Assembly (NCBI RefSeq): GCF_014650755.1
Contig: NZ_BMVO01000030.1
Coordinates: forward strand, 1-64,000
DNA: 64,000 nucleotides
Direction: 5' to 3'
Origin: Streptomyces chryseus
GTDB taxonomy: Bacteria > Actinomycetota > Actinomycetes > Streptomycetales > Streptomycetaceae
In this document: positions 1 to 7,956 of the stretch, in pieces
Numbering within the stretch: the stretch's first letter is position 1
Layout: each line of letters opens with the position of its first letter
Notes under the pieces: model-generated
Seen by the model: only the letters and a program-made list of their open reading frames with translations
The model's database searches: none
What the model was told of the DNA's origin: nothing
Translations under genes and position numbers: made by a program

Positions 1-281
1 GGATGTCGCTGAAGCGCATCATCGGCTCGCACTTCGCCAACTACCGCGAGGCGTGGGAGGCCAACCGCCTGATCGCCAAGGGCAAGATCCACCCGACCCT
101 CTCCAAGGTGTACTCGCTGGAGGACACCGGCCAGGCCGCGTACGACGTCCACCGCAACCTGCACCAGGGCAAGGTCGGCGTCCTCGCCCTCGCCCCCCGC
201 GAAGGCCTCGGCGTCCGCGACCACGAACTCCGGGCGAAGCACCTCGACGCCATCAACCGCTGCCGGCCGAGGCACCCTTGA
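1..281 (+). CDS. ccr: Crotonyl-CoA carboxylase/reductase, C-terminal end (partial)
   Basis: The gene enters from the left edge and only about its last 92 residues are visible. They match the C-terminus of the medium-chain dehydrogenase family member that converts crotonyl-CoA, NADPH and CO2 to ethylmalonyl-CoA in the cytosol. Recognisable pieces are MSLKRIIGSHFANYREAWEA, the VYSLEDTGQAAYDVHRN stretch and the GVRDHELRAKHLDAINR tail. The first ATG in view (position 3) is internal. The enzyme supplies primary metabolism (ethylmalonyl-CoA pathway) and C4 extender units for polyketide synthases. Beside a deoxysugar cassette it may belong to a macrolide-type cluster lying further left, but that is inference. 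Family assignment is firm; the active site lies outside the window. Confidence 0.88.
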   Translation, partial: MSLKRIIGSHFANYREAWEANRLIAKGKIHPTLSKVYSLEDTGQAAYDVHRNLHQGKVGVLALAPREGLGVRDHELRAKHLDAINRCRPRHP

Positions 282-291
282 CGATCACCTG

Positions 292-368
292 AAATGATCA
301 TTTAATCACTGCAGACCAACATGCCAATTTGTTACCGTTCTTGTCGCTTCGGTGATCGAATTTGATCA
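292..368. promoter_or_regulatory. Two inverted repeats upstream of the PucR-type regulator
   Basis: The 221-nt gap before the regulator is AT-rich for this genome. It holds a perfect 12-bp palindrome AAATGATCATTT (292-303) and an inverted repeat TGATC-N6-GATCA (353-357 and 364-368). Both share the core TGATC, so one dimeric regulator could bind both. The regulator at 503 is the nearest candidate, by autoregulation. The symmetry is visible; the function is inferred. Confidence 0.35.
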
Positions 369-502
369 GCGATGCTAAGGGCGTGGAAAGGGCATGAAGC
401 CGGCCAGTCGTCGCCCGGCTCCGGCGCTTCTCCGCGCGTCAGGCGACGGCGCCGGGGCAGCCGGAACCCGTCACGGGTTACCAGTAACTAACGGGGGCGC
501 TG

Positions 503-2422
503 ATGGGAGAAGAGAGCTTCAAGGGCACGGAAGGCGCACTGAGACTCCTGGAACTTCTCACCGCCGACGCTCCGGCCTGGCGGTACGAGGAACTGGTGCA
601 GCGGGCCGGCGCGGCCGGGGCCGAGAGCGTCGAGGACCTCGGACGGGCCAAGCACCTCGCGCTCCAGATCGCCGACCGCGTGAGCCGTGGCCGGCGGCGG
701 GAGGCGGAGCTGACCGGCCTCATCGACGTGGTGCGGGAGCTGACCCGCTCCCCGCACCCGGAAGCGGCGCTCGACCAGATCGTCCGTCGCACCCGGATGC
801 TGATGCACAGCGACCTCGCCGGCATCGCCCTGCTGGACGAACCGGCCGGCGACGCCGTGCTCAGCGCCGTCGACGGCGCCGTCACCACCCGGCTGCTCGG
901 CCTGCGGGTGCCCGCCGCGCGGGGACTCGGCGGGGCGGTCACCCGGCACCAAGGACCTTTCTGGGCGGCCGACTACGACACCGAGGACGGCATAGCCCAC
1001 GATCCCGTGGTCGACCGGACCGTGCGCGCGGAAGGGCTGCGCGCCGTACTGGCCGTCCCCCTGCGGGCGGACAGCGAGCAGCTGGGCTTCCTGTACGTGG
1101 CCGACCGCAGCGCGCACGAGTTCCCGCCCGACGACGTGGCACTGCTCCAGGCACTCGCCGACATCGCCGCCGTCGCCGTCACCTCGGGCCGGCCCCCCGC
1201 CCGGCCCGACGGACGGGAAGGTGCTCCGCGGCCGGACGGCCAGGCCGTCGAACCCGGCGCACCGGGACCCGTCCGCATCCAGCAGAGACTGCTTCAACTC
1301 GTACTCAACGGAGCCGAGTTAGGCGAAGTGCTCGACCACGGCGTCCGCGAACTCGGCGGCGCGCTCGACGTCTACGACCGGCACGGGGACGTCCTCCACG
1401 CCTCCGGCCAGGTACGCCGGCCGCACGAGGCCGAGCTGGAGAGGGCATACCTCGACGTGCACGCCTCCGGGCTGCCCGTCGAGCTGGCCGACGGCACCTG
1501 GATGGCCACGCTGACCGCGCGTTCCGACCCGGGCTGGTTACTGTACCGCCCGGCAGGGACCGAGGGCGCCGGAACCCCGGAACTGCTGCTCGCCGTCGCC
1601 AACGTCGTCAGCATGGTGCTCGAACTGCGGCGGTCCGACCGCGCCGACCACCAGTGGCGGGACGACCTGCTGGAAGACCTGATCGGCATCGACCACCCCG
1701 CCGAGGTGGCGGTGGCCCGGGCCCGCCGGCTCCAGGTGCGGCTCGACCGCCCCCACATCGTGGTCATCGCCCGCCCCGACGCCCCCGTCGCCGAACAGGC
1801 CACCGACCGGGCGACGGCCTGGGTGCAGCGCCGGGGCGGCCTGAAGGCGAGCCGGGAGGACTACGTGGTGCTGCTGCTGCCCGGGGACGACCCGGCTGCC
1901 ATGGCACACGAGGTGTCCGCCCGGCTCGGCATGGCGCTGGAGGTCCCGGTGACGGTCGGGGCCGCCGGACCCGCGGACGGTCCGGAGTCCATCCAGCGCT
2001 TCTACCAGGAGGCGATGCGCTGCATGGAGACCCTCGTCGCCATGGGCGGCGAGGGGCGCGCGGCCTGCGCACGGGACCTTGGCTTCCTCGGGCTGCTCTT
2101 CGCCGAGGACTACGACGTCACCGAATTCGTCGCCAAGATCATCGGTCCGGTCGTCGAATACGACGCACAGCGTTTCACCGGCCTCGTCGAGACCCTGGAG
2201 GCGTACTTCCAGGCGGCGTGCAGTCCGACCCGCGCGGCCGAGCTGCTGTACGTCCACCCCAACACCGTCTCCCGGCGCCTGGAACGCATCGGCCAGCTGC
2301 TCGGCCGCGACTGGCAGCAGCCGGACCACGCGTTGGAACTGCAGCTCGCGCTGCGCCTGCACCGGACGCGCTACGCGTCACAGATGCCGGGCACCGACCA
2401 CTCGGCGTCCCAGGAGGGCTGA
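503..2422 (+). CDS. PucR/CdaR-type transcriptional regulator with GAF domain
   Basis: A 639-aa DNA-binding regulator. A GAF-like sensor occupies roughly residues 60-225, starting after a short helical N-terminus. A middle segment follows, and a C-terminal PucR helix-turn-helix ends the protein (ELLYVHPNTVSRRLERIGQLL, about 570-600). This matches the GAF plus HTH_30 layout common in Streptomyces specialised-metabolite clusters. Two TTA leucine codons are in frame, at 1319-1321 and 1538-1540, so translation should depend on the bldA tRNA and be delayed to late growth. The ATG follows a GGGGGCG ribosome-binding site. It lies between ccr and the deoxysugar genes and converges on the IS701-like gene four bases downstream. 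A cluster-situated activator role is likely but not shown; the ligand is unknown. Confidence 0.82.
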   Translation: MGEESFKGTEGALRLLELLTADAPAWRYEELVQRAGAAGAESVEDLGRAKHLALQIADRVSRGRRREAELTGLIDVVRELTRSPHPEAALDQIVRRTRMLMHSDLAGIALLDEPAGDAVLSAVDGAVTTRLLGLRVPAARGLGGAVTRHQGPFWAADYDTEDGIAHDPVVDRTVRAEGLRAVLAVPLRADSEQLGFLYVADRSAHEFPPDDVALLQALADIAAVAVTSGRPPARPDGREGAPRPDGQAVEPGAPGPVRIQQRLLQLVLNGAELGEVLDHGVRELGGALDVYDRHGDVLHASGQVRRPHEAELERAYLDVHASGLPVELADGTWMATLTARSDPGWLLYRPAGTEGAGTPELLLAVANVVSMVLELRRSDRADHQWRDDLLEDLIGIDHPAEVAVARARRLQVRLDRPHIVVIARPDAPVAEQATDRATAWVQRRGGLKASREDYVVLLLPGDDPAAMAHEVSARLGMALEVPVTVGAAGPADGPESIQRFYQEAMRCMETLVAMGGEGRAACARDLGFLGLLFAEDYDVTEFVAKIIGPVVEYDAQRFTGLVETLEAYFQAACSPTRAAELLYVHPNTVSRRLERIGQLLGRDWQQPDHALELQLALRLHRTRYASQMPGTDHSASQEG

Positions 2423-2426
2423 CCCG

Positions 2427-3695
2427 TCACCCGGACCGCTCCCACTCCTCGCCCACCCGGTTCTCCTGCGCCAGCACGCGGACCGCGTGCGCCAGGGAGA
2501 CCATCGTCATGTGCCGGTGCCACCCGTGGTACGAACGACCTTCGAAGTCCTGGGCGCCGACATCCGCGCAGATGTGGGCGAAGTCGGTGTCGACCCGCCT
2601 GGTGAGCTTGCTCAGCCGCAGCAGGGTGCCGCGGCCCGCGTGGGTCATGTTGGTGAGCCACAGCTCGGCGACCCGCCGCCTGTTCGGCTGCCACTCGCCG
2701 ATCAGCAGCAGCTCCGCGCCGCCGGTCCGCCGCGGGCCCGCCACCGGGACGCCGGCCGGCCGCGGCCGACGCGGCACGGCGCCCCCCGGCCACAGCACCG
2801 GCATCAGCGCGACCAGGCTGGTGCGTATCGACCGGGGCAGGGCCGGGTCGACCCACTCGACGGGCCGCTGCTGGGAGGTGGCCAGGGTGCTGAGGTGCTC
2901 CGCGGGCGCCGACAGCAGCCGGCGCTGCCCGCCCGACAGATCCGGCGCCAGCAGCGAGGTGCTGCTCCCCACCCGCAGCAGGAACGGCAGGCCGGCAGCG
3001 GTGAACGCCTCGATCAGCGGCGCGGGCGGCACGTCCCGGGCGTCCATCACCACCGGCCGCGGCGCGAGCCCCCAGGAAGCGGACTGCTGGACCACCGCGA
3101 CCGCCGTGTCGTCCGAGGAGCACCGGGCGTCGTCCGAGGAACGCCCGGCGTCGTCCGTGACCCCCGGCGCGGCGTCGTGCCCACCGGCCAGGGTGCCCGG
3201 CAACTGGGCTTCCTCCACGGACAGTTGCCAGTTCACCGGCGCCGCGGCCTGCTGGCCGGCGAGCCACAGCCCATGGCTGTACTGACTGGTGACCGCCTGC
3301 CCCAGGTGGCGTACGAAGCGACGCCGCACACCCACCGAGTGCACCCCGCTCTTGGGTGTCACCATGGGCCGCACCACCCAGGCGTGCGGCGTCATCAGCC
3401 GTTCCATCCGGCGGGCAAGCGTCGCACGCACCTCGGGCCAGTCCCAGGTCGAGACGCTGATGAAGTGGTGCAGACTCTGTGCGGCGGCGGGTTCCCGCGT
3501 GCTGGTGGCGAGGTTCCGCATCGTCTTGCGGCCCTGCGCGGTCAGCAGCCCGTTCACGTACAGCTGTCCCTTGTGCCGCTGGTCGCGGCGGCGCAGTGAG
3601 GCCAGTACCGACTCGCACACCTCGTCGCTGAGGTGTCTGTCAGGGCTGTCGGCCGGGTCGTCGTGTGTCGTCAGAGCAGTGATCAGCGACCCCAT
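2427..3695 (-). CDS. IS701-like transposase homologue lacking the DDE residues
   Basis: A 422-aa protein with the IS701 family fold. The C-terminal signature is well kept (DFEGRSYHGWHRHMT, then LAHA), as are the HSVGV stretch and the MDARDV segment that replaces the usual ADSGYG. The first catalytic site, normally VDDTGFPKKG, reads VVRPMVTPKSG, so the paired aspartates are gone. The YRELKQE glutamate segment reads FAHICAD, so the catalytic glutamate is also gone. No terminal inverted repeats or target duplication were seen around it. The frame is open and full length, which argues against simple decay. Intact IS701-like proteins recur in Streptomyces biosynthetic clusters, and a domesticated DNA-binding role is an inference. 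It diverges from the sugar operon at 4110. Confidence 0.75.
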   Translation of the reverse strand: MGSLITALTTHDDPADSPDRHLSDEVCESVLASLRRRDQRHKGQLYVNGLLTAQGRKTMRNLATSTREPAAAQSLHHFISVSTWDWPEVRATLARRMERLMTPHAWVVRPMVTPKSGVHSVGVRRRFVRHLGQAVTSQYSHGLWLAGQQAAAPVNWQLSVEEAQLPGTLAGGHDAAPGVTDDAGRSSDDARCSSDDTAVAVVQQSASWGLAPRPVVMDARDVPPAPLIEAFTAAGLPFLLRVGSSTSLLAPDLSGGQRRLLSAPAEHLSTLATSQQRPVEWVDPALPRSIRTSLVALMPVLWPGGAVPRRPRPAGVPVAGPRRTGGAELLLIGEWQPNRRRVAELWLTNMTHAGRGTLLRLSKLTRRVDTDFAHICADVGAQDFEGRSYHGWHRHMTMVSLAHAVRVLAQENRVGEEWERSG

Positions 3696-4109
3696 GAAGC
3701 TCCTCGATGTCAGGGTGAGCCATGCTTCTTGCCGGCTGGGCCCGAGAGGCCCTCAGCTTCGTCGGACGGCTCCGGTGGCCACAGGTCGGCAGACGACCCA
3801 CTTGGCCGGTGGCCGCGGTGACCGGTGCACAGCGGTGGCCGCGGACGCCCACCACCTCCGGGCGCAGGAGTGACCGGACCACCGCCCCCGGCCGCCCCCG
3901 CGCCGCAGGAGCGGTCCTGGCGGTGGTCCGGGCACCGCGGCGCCGTGCCGGGGCACGCGTCCGGGGGCCTCGGCACCGCCCGTCGCCCGCAGGGGTGTGC
4001 CGACCTGACACACCTTCGTCAAATCGCCCTCGTACAGGCCGAACTGGCACGTCAGCCCTCGTAGGGCGGTCACCCCTCTGATACGTTTTTTCTCTCGGGG
4101 GATGGGTGG
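3696..4109. promoter_or_regulatory. Divergent intergenic region before the deoxysugar genes
   Basis: About 414 nt separate the IS701-like gene (leftward) from the 4-ketoreductase gene (rightward). It must carry promoters for both. A run of T residues (GATACGTTTTTTCTCTC, near 4080) stands out just before the sugar gene. No convincing gene is seen. Confidence 0.4.
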
Positions 4110-5123
4110 ATGAGGAGGCATGTGAAGCTCGCTGCCGGATTGCTCAACCAGTCGCAGAACACACGCAGACCACTGATCGTCGTACTCGGTGCGTCCGGAT
4201 TCCTCGGGCCCGCCGTCATCGACCGCCTCGCCGGCCTGCCGGTGAAGGTGCGCGCGGTGGCGCGGGGCCTGACCCCCGCGCCACCGCGGACCGTGGCCGA
4301 CATAGAGGGCCACCGGACGGATCTCGCCCGGCCCGGCGCGCTCGCCGCCGCCGTCGAGGGAGCTGACGCGGTCGTCCATCTCGCCGCACACGTGGGCGAC
4401 GGCCGTTCCTGGCGCGCCGCAGGCGAGGACTCCGAGCAGGTCAACGTCGGCCTGATGCGCGACCTCGTCACCGCCTTCGAACACCGGGACGCTCCCGCGC
4501 CCGCGGTGGTCTTCGCGAGCACCGCGCAGGCCGCCGGACCCGGCGGCCTGCCCCGCGCCGCCTACGCCCGGCAGAAGATGGCCGCCGAGGAACTGCTGCG
4601 CGAGGCCACCGCACGGGGCGCGGTCCGCGGCGCCGTGCTCCGGCTGTCGACCGTTTACGGCCGTTCGCCGCTGACCGGTTCGCTCGGGCGTGGCGTGCTC
4701 GCCGCGATGGCCCGGCGCGCCCTCGACGACGCGCCGCTCACCATGTGGCACGACGGCACTGTCGAACGCGACTTCCTCCACGTACGTGACGCCGCCCGCG
4801 CCTTCGTCACGGCACTGGACCACCTGCCCGGCCTCCAGGGCGGCGACTGGTCCGTCGGCAGCGGCAGCCGGGTCCAGCTCGGCGACGTGTTCCGCTCCCT
4901 CGCGGACGCCGTGGCCGAACGGACCGGACGCCCGCCCGTCCCGGTCCTCTCCGTGGAGCCGCCCGACTTCGCCGCGGCGGGCGACTTCCACACCCCGGAA
5001 TGCGACCCCGCGGCCTTCGGAGCGGTGACGGGATGGTCCCCCGCCGTCCCGCTGCACGACGGGCTGGACGAACTGGCGGCCGAACTGGTCGCCGCGCAGG
5101 CGAGCACGTCGCGGGAGCGGTGA
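4110..5123 (+). CDS. NDP-4-keto-6-deoxyhexose 4-ketoreductase (EryBIV/TylCIV type)
   Basis: A 337-aa short-chain (extended SDR) NAD(P)H-dependent reductase. The Rossmann motif is VVLGASGFLGPAV (residues 24-36), followed by VVHLAAHVGDG and a catalytic YARQK motif (Tyr/Lys) preceded by the FASTAQAA serine/threonine segment. The central MWHDGTVERDFLHVRDAARAF stretch is typical of the EryBIV group. These enzymes reduce the 4-keto group late in L-mycarose-type 2,6-dideoxysugar assembly in the cytosol. The ATG at 4110 is used; a GTG at 4122 sits behind an AGGAGG and is an alternative start. It is followed by the 2,3-reductase gene after 56 nt, likely in the same operon. The family assignment is strong; the C-4 stereochemistry cannot be read from sequence. 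Confidence 0.86.
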   Translation: MRRHVKLAAGLLNQSQNTRRPLIVVLGASGFLGPAVIDRLAGLPVKVRAVARGLTPAPPRTVADIEGHRTDLARPGALAAAVEGADAVVHLAAHVGDGRSWRAAGEDSEQVNVGLMRDLVTAFEHRDAPAPAVVFASTAQAAGPGGLPRAAYARQKMAAEELLREATARGAVRGAVLRLSTVYGRSPLTGSLGRGVLAAMARRALDDAPLTMWHDGTVERDFLHVRDAARAFVTALDHLPGLQGGDWSVGSGSRVQLGDVFRSLADAVAERTGRPPVPVLSVEPPDFAAAGDFHTPECDPAAFGAVTGWSPAVPLHDGLDELAAELVAAQASTSRER

Positions 5124-5179
5124 CCGGACACCGGCGGTCCCACAGGCCCCATGGTCGAGTTGAAGGGAAGAATCCGAGC

Positions 5180-6229
5180 GTGAGCGAGGACCGAAAGAGG
5201 ACACCGTACGTACGGCTCGGACGCAGCGCGACTCTGGTGAGCCGACTCTGGCTGGGCACGGTGAACTTCAGCGGACGGGTGGAGGACGCCGAGGCCGCGC
5301 GACTGATGAGTGCCGCGCTCGACCACGGTGTCAACTGCGTCGACATGGCCAACATCTACGGCTGGCGCGTCCACAAGGGACACACCGAGGAACTCGTCGG
5401 CCGCTGGCTGTCCAAGAGCGGTGTCCGGCGGGAGGACGTCCTGCTGGCGACCAAGGTCGGCGAGAACATGAGCGACCGCGTCAACGACGGCGGGCTGTCG
5501 GCCCGGCACATCATCGCCGCCTGCGAGCAGTCGTTGCGCCGCCTCGACGTCGACCACATCGACCTTCTCCAGATGCACCGCATGGACAGCGCCGCCCCAT
5601 GGGACGAGATCTGGCAGGCCATGGACCGCCTCGTGACCAGCGGAAAGGTCTGCTACGTCGGCTCGTCCAACTTCGCCGGCTGGAACATCGCCGCCGCGCA
5701 GGAGACGGCCCAGCGCCGCAACCTCATGGGGCTGGTCTCGGAGCAGAGCGTGTACAACCTGGCGGTGCGCGGAGCAGACGCGGAGCTGATCCCGGCCGCC
5801 CAGGCGTACGGGGTCGGTGTGTTCGCCTGGTCGCCGCTGCACGGCGGACTGCTGAGCGGTGTGCTGCGCAAGCTGGCGGAAGGCACCGCCGTCAAGTCGG
5901 CCCAGGGCCGCGCACAGGAACTCCTGCCCGCCCTGCGGGCCAACATCGCGGCGTACGAGAGCTTCTGCGATCGCATCGGGGAACACCCGGCGGAGGTCGG
6001 CCTGTCCTGGGTGCTGTCGCGGCCGGGGATCAGCGGCGCGGTGATCGGACCACGCACGATGGACCAACTCGACTCGGCGCTGCGCGCCCTCGACCTGGAC
6101 CTCGGCGAAGCCGAACTGGCGGAGCTGGACGCCCTGTTCCTGGTACCGGGCCACGTCGCACGGCCGGGGGAGGGCGACGCGGGACCGCGGGCGGCCGGTG
6201 CGGGACCGCAGGCGGCCAGTTCGGGGTGA
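5180..6229 (+). CDS. Aldo/keto reductase, NDP-4-keto-6-deoxyhexose 2,3-reductase (EryBII/TylCII type)
   Basis: A 349-aa aldo/keto reductase beginning at GTG with GAAGGGAAG nine bases upstream. Family features are visible: a D-x4-Y active-site pair (VDMANIYG), a catalytic lysine region (LLATKVGE) and a His in LLQMHRM. The GSSNFAGWNI and SEQSVYNL segments follow, then the C-terminal GPRTMDQLDSAL cofactor-binding motif. EryBII/TylCII-type members reduce the 2,3-enoyl/3-keto intermediate after 2,3-dehydration to give a 2-deoxysugar. The last 20 residues (PRAAGAGPQAAS) come from a duplicated 21-nt DNA segment and look like a recent non-conserved extension. General aldo/keto reductase is certain; the sugar role rests on its neighbours. 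Confidence 0.82.
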   Translation: MSEDRKRTPYVRLGRSATLVSRLWLGTVNFSGRVEDAEAARLMSAALDHGVNCVDMANIYGWRVHKGHTEELVGRWLSKSGVRREDVLLATKVGENMSDRVNDGGLSARHIIAACEQSLRRLDVDHIDLLQMHRMDSAAPWDEIWQAMDRLVTSGKVCYVGSSNFAGWNIAAAQETAQRRNLMGLVSEQSVYNLAVRGADAELIPAAQAYGVGVFAWSPLHGGLLSGVLRKLAEGTAVKSAQGRAQELLPALRANIAAYESFCDRIGEHPAEVGLSWVLSRPGISGAVIGPRTMDQLDSALRALDLDLGEAELAELDALFLVPGHVARPGEGDAGPRAAGAGPQAASSG

Positions 6230-6307
6230 GCGGAGACGCGCCGGCCGGAGCGGGGTGAGCGGTGGCGCACCGGCCGGTGGGGGTGAGCGCTTACGCGCCG
6301 GTCGGCG
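6179..6307. repeat. Short tandem repeats at the 3' end of the aldo/keto reductase gene
   Basis: Two near-identical 21-nt units (GCGGGACCGCGGGCGGCCGGT type) lie at about 6179-6220 inside the coding end. They are followed by three imperfect 28-29-nt units with the core GGGGTGAGCG at about 6222-6250, 6251-6279 and 6280-6307. The first of these contains the stop codon. This looks like slippage or duplication in GC-rich sequence rather than a regulatory array. Confidence 0.6.
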
Positions 6308-6400
6308 CGGTGCGCGGATCGGCGCCGGCACCGGGGCGAGACAGGTGGTGCCACCGACGTCACACGACCGGTGGCGGCACACCCGGAGCGAAACCGGCAA

Positions 6401-6441
6401 GGCCGCCACTCCCGGAACCATCCGTCCCGGCGGTGGCGGCC
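6401..6441. terminator. Inverted repeat between convergent genes
   Basis: GGCCGCCAC (6401-6409) and GTGGCGGCC (6433-6441) form a perfect 9-bp stem with a 23-nt loop that can pair further internally. It lies between the converging reductase and C-methyltransferase genes, fitting a bidirectional terminator. There is no T-tract, as is usual in Streptomyces. Confidence 0.5.
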
Positions 6442-6464
6442 GACGCCATACCCCTCGGAGCTCC

Positions 6465-7697
6465 TCAGACGACGCTGAGCGCCGGCAGCGGGAAGACCAG
6501 CTTTCCGCCCCCGGCCAGGAACTGCTGCTCCCGCTCGACGAAGCCGTCCCGGTAGATCCACGGCAGTACCAGCAGCTGGTCCGGTTTCTGGGCCTTGGCC
6601 TCTTCCTCGGACACGATGGGGATGCGCGTCGCGGGCGTGAAACGGCCCGCCTTCTCAGGGGAGACCTCACCGATGCACGGCAGGTCCCGCTCCGTCAGCC
6701 CGCAGTACTGGAGGATGACGTTCCCCTTGGTCGAGGCGCCGTACCCCAGGGTCAGTTTCCCGGCCTCCCGGGACCGGGCCAGGAACTCCAGCAGTACCTC
6801 CCGCTGCCGCTCGACGCGCCGCGCGAAGGCCTCGAAGGGAGCGGTCGTGTCGAGCCCGGCCGCCGCCTCCTGAGCGCGGATCCGCGCGAGCCCGGCCTCG
6901 TCGCGCGGATACCGGTCGGGGCTCTTGGCCAGCGTCACGCACAGGCTGCCGCCGTAGACGGCGGTCAGCTCGGCCCCGACCACGGTCAGCCCCACCCGCT
7001 CCGCCATCCATTCGATCTGCCGCAGCGCGTAGTACTCCAGGTGCTCGTGACACACCACGTCGTACGCGTCCGCGCCCAGCATGGACGGCATGTAGCTCTG
7101 TTCCATGACCCAGACGCCGTCGTCGGCGAGAATGTCGTGGACGTCCTGCATGAACCGCATGGGATCCGGCAGGTCGTAAAACATGGCGATGGAGGTGACG
7201 ACCTTCGCCCGCTGTCGGCCGAACCGGTTCTCGAACGTCTCCCGCGAGAAGTACGAAGTGATGAGTTCCGCCTTCGCCGGGTACCTGTCGCGGAACTTCC
7301 CGCCGGTCGGGTCGATACCGACCAGCTGCGGCCCGTCCTCGGGATAGCCGCGCAGCAGAGTGGCGTCATTGCTGCCGATGTCCAGAACCAGGTCCGTGGG
7401 GCCCAGCTCCACCAGGTTGCGAATGGCCGCCACCTTGTCGTGAAGGTGATGGACCATGAACGGCCGGATGCCGGAGCGGTAGCCGTAGTCGTCGCCGTAC
7501 ATGAGATCCGCGTCCGGGGTGTGGCGCAGCTGCACCAGCCCGCAGCCCGCGGGGGAGCAGACGACCAGCTCCAGCGGCACGGAGGGCACCTCCTGGTCGC
7601 GGCGCGTCGGGAACACACCGGTCAGCGCCTGTTCGCCGAGATCCAGTACCGGGAGCAGCTCACGATTGCCACAGATGCGGCACGCAGTGATGATCAT
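6465..7697 (-). CDS. NDP-4-keto-2,6-dideoxyhexose 3-C-methyltransferase (EryBIII/TylCIII type)
   Basis: A 410-aa SAM-dependent C-methyltransferase of the three-part family with a zinc-binding N-terminus, a SAM domain and a C-terminal methyltransferase_14-like domain. The N-terminal cysteines are CRIC and CSPAGC. The SAM motif is LVLDIGSNDATLL near residue 103, and the active-site region includes CHEHLEYY. The C-terminal stretch LGYGASTKGNVILQY is diagnostic. Members methylate C-3 of NDP-4-keto-2,6-dideoxyhexoses, giving the branch carbon of L-mycarose, L-axenose or related sugars. It is transcribed opposite to its neighbours, divergent from the glycosyltransferase gene at 7957. Substrate class is well supported; the exact sugar is not. 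Confidence 0.88.
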   Translation of the reverse strand: MIITACRICGNRELLPVLDLGEQALTGVFPTRRDQEVPSVPLELVVCSPAGCGLVQLRHTPDADLMYGDDYGYRSGIRPFMVHHLHDKVAAIRNLVELGPTDLVLDIGSNDATLLRGYPEDGPQLVGIDPTGGKFRDRYPAKAELITSYFSRETFENRFGRQRAKVVTSIAMFYDLPDPMRFMQDVHDILADDGVWVMEQSYMPSMLGADAYDVVCHEHLEYYALRQIEWMAERVGLTVVGAELTAVYGGSLCVTLAKSPDRYPRDEAGLARIRAQEAAAGLDTTAPFEAFARRVERQREVLLEFLARSREAGKLTLGYGASTKGNVILQYCGLTERDLPCIGEVSPEKAGRFTPATRIPIVSEEEAKAQKPDQLLVLPWIYRDGFVEREQQFLAGGGKLVFPLPALSVV

Positions 7698-7956
7698 TGC
7701 CGAATTCTCGCGCCCCCGTGCCGGACGGACGAAGAATCGGACGGCACTTTGTCACCTGACGCGGACGAAAGCGCGGAAGAGAGCGAACCGAACTATGTCA
7801 TCTTCCTGTTGCCCCCGGGGGACGGCGCTCCTAACATGTGGCGCCGTACTCCCGGACGGCGCTTTTCATCCCGTCCGCCGACGACCCCACGCCCCCAATT
7901 CATACGTCTTCATACGACCGAAAAACCCGTCGAACGAACCCAACGAAGGGTTACGC

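Noticed and set aside
394..3285. A 963-codon plus-strand frame over the PucR and IS701-like genes
   Set aside because: Arginine/proline-rich shadow frame with no domain; the true genes have motifs in other frames.
3696..4109. IS701 terminal inverted repeats
   Set aside because: No matching ends were found on the two sides of the IS701-like gene.
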